Positions 43,481 to 54,321 of a DNA stretch of 64,000 nucleotides are shown here, in pieces. The stretch covers positions 62,001 through 126,000 of the forward strand of contig WTXI01000011.1 in assembly GCA_022376515.1 (NCBI GenBank), written 5' to 3'. Position numbers and translations under genes: made by a program. The stretch comes from Lactifluus volemus (taxonomy: Eukaryota; Basidiomycota; Agaricomycetes; Russulales; Russulaceae). Positions within the stretch are counted from its first letter, which is position 1, and every line of letters starts with the position of its first letter. The notes below the pieces were generated by a model. It ran no database searches, was not told the origin of the DNA, and worked only from the letters and a program-made list of their open reading frames with translations.

Positions 43481-45823
43481 TTAAATCAAGAACTGGCGGT
43501 TGAGATCCTACGTACGTAAAGTTCGGCATCGGCTGTGACACATACTGATGACACGTACCATATGATGCGTAGTCGTTAGTTGTGGCTTTTGATGATATTT
43601 ACGAGTTGCGCGTCGGAGGTCCTGCAATAATTCTTCGTAGGAAGGCCGGGGGTTATTAACTACTAACGTTAGCTATCATTTGATTGCTTCTTTCATAGTA
43701 GGACCCACGTAGCACCGTCACGAACGCGTAGCTCATTGCACCCACGGCAATACCACCTTCGTGCGCATCCGTGGCAGTACCTGCATCTGAGGAGCCGCTC
43801 CAGCAGATGACCTCAGCTGGAGACATTTTGTCTCTGCGAAACTCCTGTGCGACCGTACTGCTTCTAAGACGGCCATCTGAATGATACTAATCCACAGTAA
43901 ATCACGGTGCGAAATAAGCGAAGCAATTACCACGTACAGAGAAGAGAATGTCTGTTGTGTGGTTCTTAAATTAGGCGCTCAACGTAACAAGGCCACACTT
44001 ACCGAGGATAGATCCAGAATGGCATGACTGCGCGAGTGAATGAAGGATCGACGAAAGAACAGACCTCACGTACGTCGAAAACAGCCTAAGCATCAAGTTG
44101 GGATGAATGTTGTAAATGAGAAGAATGAGCCAGATCACGTACTGTCAAGCGGCACCCTGATGGTAGAGGCTTAACCTACATGATATCGTTGGCAATCGAA
44201 CGAAGCTTCAAGACATTCGAGGTACCAAGTTATTATGCAGTTCCTTTGTAGATAAGGTTCAACAAAATGTCGGGACTAGGAAGTTGGCCAACACCTCACG
44301 TCATCGATGATTGTGCCCGCGCCGGAGTAGTCCACAGGAAAGATCACTATGATTTATTGAGATGAGGAGATGGGTGGATGATCCCTTTACATTACCTTCA
44401 TCATATCCGCTTACTTCATCTCCATCTTGATCCCGGACTTGAGCGCCGTGCCCTGAGTCTAGGTGAACGCGTTGAGAAGTTAAAATTGGAACCAAGAAAA
44501 GGCACGCACAATGGATGAACAACGAATCATGCTTTCGTGCACCGCGTACCAGCCACTGCATTGCACCGAGGATGTTCGCCTTTGTAGGCTGGTTACGCGG
44601 GTCGGGCGCGTCGTCTGTCAGACGAAGTACGTCGCGGACGTGGAAACCTAGTCGATCTACAATGATACAAGCGTCACCAACGAGACTCGGAAAAAAAATT
44701 GACGTCATTGCTTACCGATCAGAAAGCGGTACATATTTTTGGCATCATTCACGCAGCCATCTAGCTGACTCTGTTGGCCGGTATAGTTGATTCCAATCTA
44801 GTATAGTTTAGGGATACATTTGGAACGGTCAGGAGATGCAGCACTCACACACACGGCCTTTTTGCGCCCAGTACACATTGAAAATCGGAATTCAGGGTGC
44901 TGAAGCCTGGTAATAGAATTGGAGTGACGTTGGCCTGGGAAATCCCCCATCTCACGAGGCAGAGTGCCCGGCTACGGGAGAATGAGTATGAGTCATCGGC
45001 GAACGGGGTTCATGGAAGTAATATTCGATTCTCACATCTCTGTCGAGACCATCATGATTTCTTCGGTCATGTTCGCGATGGCGATAGGAACGGTGACGTT
45101 CCGAGTCGCGATGACGCGTCCTATCTCCGCGATGGGTACCATTGTGGCGAGGCGGGACAGGAAGAGGTTCAGGGGAACCGGATCGTGGGTGCTCGCCGTT
45201 ATTTGCAATTGATGGGGCTATCGGAGTAGAAGCCAAGGGAGGAAGATACAGAGCACATCACTTACGTTGAATGAATATATCCGGCGCTTTGCTGCTTTGG
45301 GGGGAACCGCGACGATGATGAGAGTGCGACCCGTGCCGCGGATGGACGTTTTCACTTCGAACAGTTTGGACACCGTCGTAATCGACATTTGTGATCGCAC
45401 GCTCGCCATAGTGTTGGGATTGCTGAGATGCCGGGACTGCAATGATGTCGGAAGCATATTGGTGCTGCGGGTCACCGTGACCGCTGGAGGCATCGATGTA
45501 TCAATATTGTGTGGCGGACGCAGGAATGCATGGCGCTGTACTCACGTTGTATGAGGAACTGCTTCTTGGAAGCGACCATAGTCGATGCCTAAATTTGGTT
45601 CGCTGTCGTGATCGACATGTAAGAGAAGTCCGAATAGAGATGGAAAGTATAATGCGTACAAAGACTGACCCGGAAAAAAAGATTCTGGCATTTCCGGGTC
45701 TGACCCTTCTTCGAATAAGACGGGAGGAGCCTCAGAGATAGGTACGGCCTTTATTATGGGGTCATCTTTCTTATTTTTGCGCCCGCCTGGAAGGAAACGA
45801 CGCCAGCGGGATTTCGAGGACAT
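43481..45823 (-). CDS. Type I metacaspase (copy 1)
   Basis: Metacaspases are Ca2+-dependent cysteine proteases cleaving after Arg/Lys, involved in stress responses and protein quality control. The start at 45823 (MSSKSRWRRFLPGGRKNKKD) opens a basic then Gln/His/Pro-rich prodomain (QHQYASDIIAVPASQQSQHY; HGSHSHHRRGSP). The p20 domain reads IGINYTGQQSQLDGCVNDAK, NMYRFL, then RLGFHVRDVLRLTDD. The catalytic His is in HYSGHGAQVRDQDGDEVSGY, the Tyr codon being split by an intron; VIFPVDYSGAGTIIDD follows. The catalytic Cys is in FDSCHSGSIL, reached through another split. The p10 part has ICWSGSSDAGTATDAHEGGI and AVGAMSYAFV, and the end is DLNRQFLI. The join just before that last piece is not certain. 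About 450 residues. Divergent start only 147 bp from the next gene. Confidence 0.88.
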
Positions 45824-45970
45824 GAAATGAGTGAGTGGATAAGAAAGTGAAAAGTGGGGGAACGTTGGCGGTGATAGTCGAGAGAGGAGACGAGGTCGTA
45901 AAAAGTCATCGCATTATCAAACAAGAAGTGCTTATAATAACGGCACGTGCCACATTGCTTCTCACCAGCC
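45824..45970. promoter_or_regulatory. 147-bp divergent promoter, metacaspase 1 / acidic-basic protein
   Basis: Very short shared 5' region. No TATA box or recognised operator seen; both transcripts must use overlapping control sequence. Confidence 0.5.
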
Positions 45971-46925
45971 ATGGCCGAGCTTGACACGGATTCTGACTCG
46001 AGTCACCCAGAAATAATCTCACTCTCTTCTTCTGCTTCTGTCGCTAGGGAACACCATCGTGCGCAAAGAACATTCCACGCTGCCGAGAAACGAAAGGCGA
46101 AAGAGAAGAACAGGCGGCGTGACGAACGTTTCAAGGCACAAGCCGCCGATACACGGCAGCGCACCACTGTTACAAGGGAGATTCATCAAGTGAGGGATCA
46201 CAAGATGGAGCCAGATAATATCCCAAGTGTGGACCAGAGGATGACAGGTGACGCCGAAGAAGATATAGAAAGGGATGCTAGCGGAAGCGAGACCGGGGAG
46301 GAGTGGGGTGGGATCAATATTGAAAATGAAGACAAGTTCCCAATCGTGGTAGAAGAATTCGAAGATGTGGAAATGTTGAAAGGTGAAGAAAGTGGGAAAG
46401 AGACTCGGAACGAGGATTTCGACTCGGGTAGGGCAGAAAGTGATGATGACGACCAGAATACGTTGCAGTCAATATCGAGCAAATACCTCCCCGATCACAT
46501 CTTTCTCACTGCCTTGTCGAAACCGAAAGCAGGAAACGATGTGCGACCGTCTCAAGCAACGCCTAAAACACGACCCACCAGGAAACGGCAGGGCGTACGC
46601 GCACGCGCAAAAGACGTGGCTGTTGGGTGGGTACCAATCTCTCACCCGAACACGGTTTTTCTCTTCTTTTGTATTCTATGAATCTGACCCCCTCCTTAGC
46701 ACACGTACAGTCCGCACCCTATCACCATCTCCGGTAACGGCACTTGCCCCTCTGCCGAGAACAACCTTACCACCAGCACGTGTCAAGAAATTCCTGGCGA
46801 ATGCGTTGGCACTTCACGGCGAAAGCAAAAGGGCTTCGAAATATTCCCCTCGATGGGAGCGACGACCACGTACGCTAAATATCTCCTGCATATTGTCATC
46901 GCTAAATAGCCCCTTCCTACCATAG
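45971..46925 (+). CDS. Charged, probably nucleolar protein of unknown function
   Basis: The ATG at 45971 was chosen because of its strong context (CAGCCATGG) and the acidic start MAELDTDSDSSHPEIISLSS. A basic helix follows (HHRAQRTFHAAEKRKAKEKN), then a ~100-residue acidic stretch, then KYLPDHIFLTALSKPK and a basic patch RPTRKRQGVRARAKD. After one intron (GTGGGT donor about 46627, acceptor before 46700) the second exon reads RTVRTLSPSPV and PARVKKFLANALALHGES ending in WERRPR. Alternating acidic and basic low-complexity segments resemble nucleolar ribosome-assembly factors such as Bud21/NOL7, but I could not confirm any family. The 3' end after RRPR may include another intron. Confidence 0.6.
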
Positions 46926-47398
46926 CTCACCTTGGTGTAATGAAACGTACGACTGGTGCACCTACCACGGGATTTGCGCGCGGGCCGACGTTGAGTTGAA
47001 ACGCATTAAAAAGCTCAAGCCATCGTCTTGTATACGGGCACAAGGATGACGGCAATTGCAGGCCTCGAGTTACGGGATAGACGAGGATCACTCCGAGCCA
47101 CGCAAATGAATTTTTATTTTCAGCGGATATTTTAAATGGATGAAGACATTGACTATCTGACCGATAACCGGGAAGCAGTCGTTGTCGTAAATCGTAAGCA
47201 CAAAATCGTCGTGAATGTAAGCGTAAACGGCATCAGGAGTACATCGTAAGATTAGCTATCATGAGATTACCAGCTTGGCAAGGTCAGAGAGTGCGTCAAG
47301 GTCAGAACGGGGATATGTCCAAAAGCATGAATCACTATATGCGAAGCAACGCATAAGAACAATGCAGGGCACGACCAATATGGTAGCCCAAGTTGGCA
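46926..47398. other. Gap between convergent genes
   Basis: About 470 bp with no recognised gene or repeat. Confidence 0.5.
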
Positions 47399-50300
47399 TT
47401 AAGCCCCAACGGGGGCGATCGCACGCGAAGCGGGGCGACCACGGGGTCGAGGGCGATTAAGACGCAGGTTTTCACTAGGGCTGTGTCCCGTAAGTAGATA
47501 TCAGACAGTTCCCGTGACCGTGGTACGTACGCAGTCACTATCCCCGAGGACTCCTTATTTTCCTTGCCAATACCACGCTTAGACCACCCATCCGTATTGC
47601 GTCGAGCATTGGAGCCAGAGCGTGACTGGGTGGGTAAAGCTTTGGCACTCTTTCCGGGCGCCAGAAGAGACATCTCTGAAGCTGCTACGGCGTTCAAGTT
47701 GACGGCGCGTTGCCGTAGAACTTGAGTTGTAGATCCCAGTGCAAGTTCTGCCGACGGAAAAGTTCCCGGCTCTGGTCCTGATATTGGGAAAGCAGGCACA
47801 GACACCTTCGGGTGGGCTGCCGACGGAGATAGAGAAATTCTGACAGCTCGTTGAGGCTGTGGGTAAGGTGACGCCCGGGAGCTGGTCCGTGAACGGATGC
47901 GGCGCAGCTCAGCAGAGATCGGTCCAAAGGTTTGTTGAGAATGTTCAAGTAAAGCACGCATGCCAGCGCGATGGGCGGGCGGTTTGAAAGCTACGAATTA
48001 CCTTAGCAGAAGGTCGCTCCTGATCCGCGAGATACGTACACTGTGCTGCGTAGATAGAAAATGGTGTATCCACCCACAGTTGTTTGCTTTCTTCTACAGC
48101 AACATCTGCTTCATCTTTGAGGGAGAAATACCTGCGTAATGCTGCAACGCCGCGCTCGTCCCATTCGATAGCAGATGCGTCATCAGGATCGACAATGACG
48201 ATGTTGTCATCAATCACAGGAGAGAGCGGTGCCTTCACAAAATCCGGGAAACGATCGACGATCGGTGAGTTGTTCTCCTCCTCAATGGTTTCATAAACAG
48301 ATGAACGTGAAATCGACAAACGGCGGTGATGACCATGACCTTTTGAACGGATCCGGGCCCTCGACTGGACGATTAATGGATACGACATGTTTGTCAGCGA
48401 AAGATTGACGCGTGACAGGTCTATGCTGGAGATAGACTCGCTGGCTACTGAGGAAGTTTCGGTAGACGATGACAGAGCAGGGGTGTCCACTCCCGAACTA
48501 ATTGACGAGTGTGTACCTGATCTCGAGCGCGATACTGGTACAGGTCGGGAGAAAACGGGTTCTGCCAAGACTAAAAAGCCGATGAGAATGAGTTCTTGAA
48601 AACAGGGCAAAATTTCACCCACACGACGTGTCCACGCCATCAGCGCAGAGGCAATGTTCTTCCAAACTATCGCGAGAGAGGAGCCTTGTCGGGCGAATGT
48701 CATGCGTTCTTCGCCTAGACCCCTAGGCGATCTCTCGTCAAGTTGAACTATATCAGGAGACTCGCCCGCCCCCTCGGACGGTTGAATATTTTTGTGCCGT
48801 TGACTCTGTACGCGAGTGGCTCTTCTCTTCCCTACGCGTATAAAAATTGGGGAGCCTTCTACGAAGGAACCCATGGACCGTCGGTGGACACGACCGCCCC
48901 CAAGCATCTATGAAACACTTGGCATGCGCAAAGTTAGAAATATGAGGAAACAAACTCACGGTAATCATAGTATCGTCCTCACGCATTGGATCAAAAGAAT
49001 CGCTCTCTGCGCTGAGGAAAGAAAATGGCCGGGTGTCATTCACATTGAATTGGTCCAGGGGTGAGTGAGACATCTGAGACCAGTCTCGACCGAACACGGA
49101 TTCGGAGGTGAGCTTGTGGCTGCTCTTACTCTGGTCCATGATCGATCCCTGAGTATGAGTGAGATTCATCATCCAGGATCGAATCAAAGGAGTCTTGGCG
49201 TCTCATGTGCGCTTTTGAGGTAAATGTCACACTTTCCGGCGGGGAAGCTGCAATTGACGTGAGCGGAAGGCAGTAGTCATGCTTAGAATCAAGCATTTTG
49301 TCTCCCAGAGCGGGGCGGGGTACGCGCACAGACATATCGCTCATTACCGAGTCAGCCGACATTTCTCGCCTGTGACTAGGGGCCCAGGATGAGCGGTTCC
49401 CGCCAGCAAAGCCGTATGGCGCGCAAGGTTGAGCGCCAGAACCAAAACTGGAAACCGAGTCGATCCTTCTATGAACACCGAAGCTACGATTATAAATGCT
49501 GACAGGAGGTGCCAAAGAAGCTATTGACATGAGGGAATCTGGGCGAAAATGGGTTTTGAGCGGCCGGGGAACAAGTGAAACCCCAGGCGGCCGGAAGTAG
49601 AAGCTGGACGAGTCACTGTCAACCCGCTTGCGCCGAGGTTGGTGACGAATGAATGAGAACGTGTCATCTATTGATGTAGACATCGTCATGAACCCAGACG
49701 CATCACCAGAAGTGGGCCGACCATAGTCGAAGGGGTCCTTGACGCCGGGGTTAGTGACGATGCCATAGGAAGAAACTGAAGCGATGCTGATCATAGAATC
49801 CCGTTGCTGCTGATTGCATCGATTGTTGAATGATGAAGGTGGATAAAAAGGTGGCCGACTTTCAGCGAACTCAAATCCGCGCCGTATTTCGTCGAACGAT
49901 TCAAAACCCTTGAAGCTAGTTTGGGAAGATGCACGAGAACGCGAGCTGTTTGTGTCAACCCGTGGGTCAACATACACCAGGCGATTTGAGATCGAATCAA
50001 CTCGACCACGGGAGGATGAATATGATGAGGGAGCACTCAAAGTCTGAGACGCATTTGTGGTTGAGTGGGATTATCTTGTAACGAAGTCATGGAAAGCGAG
50101 CGAGCATGGGAGGGAGAAGGGATAATGTCGGAAAGCGTCAAATGTGATCGTTCTGTAGATTTGGCAGACGGGGTCCCGCCAAACTTGAAGTCGAGGTCTA
50201 GCTGGCCATAGGATGGCTTAGGTGATGCAGACGATTTCTGGGCTCGATTTCGCGAAGAATCGCGTGGTGAAGTCGCACCCCCCCGCTTCTTGGGTACTCT

Positions 50301-53300
50301 GATTTCTGGACTAGGTAGAAGGGGGGTACAGAAGCCACTGCGTGGGGATCATTGGTGGACTCGTTTGAACCGGAGCACCCAGACGCAAGAAACGAGATGG
50401 GTGGAACGGGTGGAACATCCTCTTCCTTCCGCCCAAATTGACCGAATCCATCTAAATCGTACTTCGCGGGTGTACGAAAGGCGCCCTCGAGCTGCTCAAC
50501 AAAGCTACGGCGGTGAGTCGCAGACGATTCACTCAGTTTCTTGAGCTCGCCAGTGAAATCAAACGATCTCTTTGTGTCACTTTCCCCCAGTGAGGATGAA
50601 TCGCTTCCATCGCGGTCTTCTAGCTGGCCCCCTTCCATCCAAGGTACTTGCCTACTAGGAAAGACGATCGACCCCTGCGGTACTACTGGCATAGGCAAGG
50701 GACCCTCTGGAGGGAGACCAGGTGAAGGCGGCTTATGTGTGGGGAGGGATGAACGAGTGTCTTCGAAGTCGTCAAGACGCTTTGCACCTCGCCCTATGAG
50801 AATGGCTTGGAGCTCATTGGGAATGTCAGAGTCCGGGTCATCAGGATCCATTGACTGCCCAAGGTTTCGCGGGCTCATGGAACCGCCAAGTGTCCCAGCC
50901 AGCCCTAGATCTTTCCGTGCCTCGTTAGACATTGGCAACCCAACATAGTCAGGCCTAAGGCTCAATTCACTTCCTTTAACACGTAACGAAAGTGTGGACA
51001 TCATCTTGCGGAAGGTCCTACTAAGAGGATGTTGCATTCGTGTGTCGTTGGTGTTGGCAGATGGCGTCGATGACACTGGGGGGGTAACCGTGGTAGGTTT
51101 ATTGGCTTCACTGGCAGGAGACAGTGGGACACCACAGAAGGTTCGGTAAGGCGTTCGCACACTGATGACGCAATTATAGCATCGGGAGGTGAGCCTGGTG
51201 AGACTTGTAGAGACTTCGGTGGTGAAACTGGCCAAGGTGCAATTTGCTGGCCGTAGCGTTGAGTATTAAGGGCTACCTCCTTCTGGGACCGCAGGTCAAG
51301 TATATGAGACGTCTGAGACACTGTGTCCGGACGTATGTTTGGCAAGTCCTTTCTCTTTGGACTACTTCTCAGACGAGGGGATTCTGCCAATGCGGTAGGG
51401 AAACTAGGTGAGAGACGAGGGGTGCAAGCAGGAGTGTTGGGTGTCGCCTCGAGGTCAAGGCGACTGATGAGTGACGCTAGTTCATTTGTGGCTGCGTCCA
51501 AAGCGGAGAGGACACCTATCACGCGAACATGTCAAACTTGGTACTTTTACATACGAAACATTTGCAACTCACTGTCCGTATCGTCCTGTATGCTCATCAG
51601 TCGTTCCTTCTCAATCATTTGATCGGATGCAGGCCGAGCTCTTGTGTGTCTACGTGGAGTCACTATCTGCTCACTCCCTGGGACGGAATGTGCAGCAGCT
51701 GAGGTTCCCTTGACTGTGGGGATAGGTGTCGGAACCGACGACTCGGAAGTTGACTTGGATTTTTCAAGAGCACGCTCTCGAAGTACGATCGTGGATATGT
51801 TCCCTGACATGAGACCGCGTCCAGTGTCCACAAAATCGCACTGTGCCTCGTCTCTTCTCTCCGCTACGCGTTCCCGACGACAGACTCCTTTAACAGTCCC
51901 TAGACAATCCTCCACCCACTTGACGGGAGCAGAACCAGAGGACGAGACGCGCGACTTCGAGGAGTTCGGTCTAAGGGAAGATGCGGACACGGTCGATGAG
52001 AAGTGGCTACGGCCATCATGAGAGAGGCTATTAGCAGAACTTGCAGTGCCCTGGTTGAATAACCCTGCAGATGAGCTACGCACAGTGCCGAAGCGGAGAG
52101 CTGAGGGTAGACCAAGGCCAAGGACACCATGTTTGCGTGCCGTGGAAGCCTGGGTAGGGGTGATATTGTGACTGGCGATTACACCTGTATCCGAGCTACC
52201 GACAGAGAACCGTGAAATCGTCTGGTCTTTGCCAGACTCAGATATTCGCATTGCCTTTTTCTTCGTCTTCTTCCCTTCTGGAGGTTCCTCCTTCTTATCG
52301 ATTAGCTCAGGCGGCGTGGTTTCTTTCTCAGCGGGTTTTCCGTTGGCCCAATTAGCGAGTCGAGCCATCGAGCGCATGGAACGCATCGCACGTATGGCTA
52401 TGGAACCAGTCGTGGAGAGAGCAGGCACGGAGAGAGGAGGTTCGCGGGTATCCTCTGGAAGAGGAGAGGACGGGATTGAGACATGGGAAGCATGGTTGGA
52501 GTCTTGAGAAGGCAGTTCTGAAGGCGAAGCCGGCCTTGCCTGTACTGCACCTTCCATATATTTGGGGGTGGTCTTGAGAACCACGGATGAACCCAAAGAA
52601 TTAAACCGAGCTCGGAAGGCCATAGTTTCGGTGGGAGATTCGGAAGCTAGACAAAAGTCGAATGTAAAGACTCAATCCCTCATTAACGATGGAATCACCT
52701 ACGGCCGTGTGGTACATTCTCTTTTTCGGGTATTCTCCTATCTTTTGTGTCCTTTCGCCCTCTGCCAATGCTCCACCATCTCTCTTTGTCATCGTTCTTC
52801 TGCCTGACTGTCTGGACCGAGTTTTTAGGGAGAGTGGTATTGGTCACTTCGCCCAAAGTTCCCCACTTTAACCCGCTTAGAGCGGCACGACTTTTCTTCT
52901 TCTTGACCATAAGCGGCTCGTTGACTTCCGATTGAGTTGTTGGGTCAACATAGATTTCAAAGCCACCGTTGCCAATGGAGCTCCCCCCTGCACGACGTAC
53001 GACATCGGAGAGGTTATTCTTCTCCTCCGTTTTGCTACTTTTCCTAGTGACAAGAAGTCCTAATTTCGACTTTTTCGGAACAAGACGCTTCCTGGGTGCT
53101 TGCGTATCACGCTTCGGGGCGAGAGGGGTCGGAGGAGAAACGGGAACAAACGGTGAGGAGGCAATCAAATTATCAGTACAAGCGTCTCCAAAGACCCGTG
53201 CTGAGCCGGCGGCAGAAGGAGCTGCAGAAATCAAGCGGATCGTAGAAACAGAGACCGGTCGGGATGGTGTTTCGGGTGGTGAAGGAGAGGGAATTCGTGG

Positions 53301-53351
53301 GTGATGCGGTAATTGTGTGCATGGTCGTCGTAATGGTAGGGTATTGTCCAT
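47399..53351 (-). CDS. Very large serine-rich protein with C-terminal AT-hook
   Basis: One long gene can be followed through frames that join at splice sites. It starts MDNTLPLRRPCTQLPHHPRI (53351) and continues past RKRLVPKKSKLGLLVTRKSS, then the exon at about 51547-52623 (a hydrophilic MRSMRSMARLANWANGK helix), about 51001-51522, 50198-51235 and 49126-50040 (repeats of SRGRVDSISNRL, RVDSDSSSF and RIDSVSSFG type). Next come about 47945-48907 (ERGVAALRRYFSLKDEADVA, VDTPFSIYAAQ) and the final part. The end is spliced to SENLRLNRPRPRGRPASRAI, whose RPRGRP core is an AT-hook that binds the minor groove of AT-rich DNA. About 1,800 residues, mostly disordered Ser/Pro/Arg-rich sequence. The family is not recognised; the AT-hook suggests a nuclear role. 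Exact exon borders are uncertain. Confidence 0.65.
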
Positions 53352-54321
53352 GTCGTGGATTGTTGATGTTAGGTGTTGATTGCGTACAAACGTGATTGAA
53401 GGCGTGAAATATGGTTAATAAAGCAGAGGTGAGGAAAATATGTGAACGTGAGATTCAGAGCACAGCTGAGATAGAAAATGGGAATCCAAGACAGATGAAG
53501 TGTTGCACTTGAAAGTGAGTGAGATGCAAGAAGAAACGCGTTGGCTGATGCGGTGGGACAAATGTGAATATTAATCGAGGGACGTGATCAACCTAGCCCA
53601 TTCATTCGTTGGCTGGTTATTTGGTTGACAAGCTACGCTGCAGAGCAGCGGGGGTCAGTAGCAAAACAAAAACCAAAAAGAGAGGAGAATAAAGAGCGAA
53701 CGAACGAACAATTCCAACTTGCCTAAACTGGCCATTGTCATATCAATATGTGCATACAACACGCTAATCACGTGGTCGCGAACGAGAGAGATAAATCGGG
53801 TTAAATGCTATTATTAATAAAGCACCGCTCGCTTAGATCATGCGTTCCTTTAAATATACAAGCTCCGTAACGCTCAGTCCCATCGCCAACATATAAGACC
53901 GGATGGACCCATCCATCATCCATTCGAGAACGCCTTCGCTTTCTGCCGCTCTATCACGATAGTTCCACCAACCTTGCGTCGTTTCCGCTGACAGTGCTGG
54001 ATCCCACGCCCCCAATGTCCACCCCGTGAGTATGAGTACAGGTCCTGTGCCCAGTGTCTCATATCCCACCGAATTTATTTCTTCCAGATTTTCGTAAGTT
54101 TTGGTTGCGCGGCCTTTTCCGTGCACGTTCAGTTTTTTCTGATTTGCCGTTCTCATATCTCTGCTTTCTGCAGACAATCTCAACTCGCACAACCTATTGC
54201 GACTGTCCCATCGAACGCGGGCAGTTGGACATCGTACGTTCCATCTCATGAATAGCGCTTTGTGTATACATAAGCGCTCGTGTATCACAGCGCCACGGGC
54301 CACCTCCTTCCTCTCAGCGCT
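53352..54321. promoter_or_regulatory. 970-bp divergent region before metacaspase 2
   Basis: It holds the promoters of the serine-rich gene (minus) and metacaspase 2 (plus). A 156-codon minus-strand frame (53833-54303) lies in it; its end (WWNYRDRAAESEGVLEWMMD) looks fairly protein-like, but it has no family match and would overlap the metacaspase promoter. Confidence 0.4.

Noticed and set aside
46198..46482. Serine-rich minus-strand frame
   Set aside because: Shadow of the acidic stretch of the plus-strand gene at 45971-46925.
53833..54303. 156-residue minus-strand frame as a gene
   Set aside because: It would occupy the shared promoter of two well-supported genes and has no recognised family; kept only as a remark.
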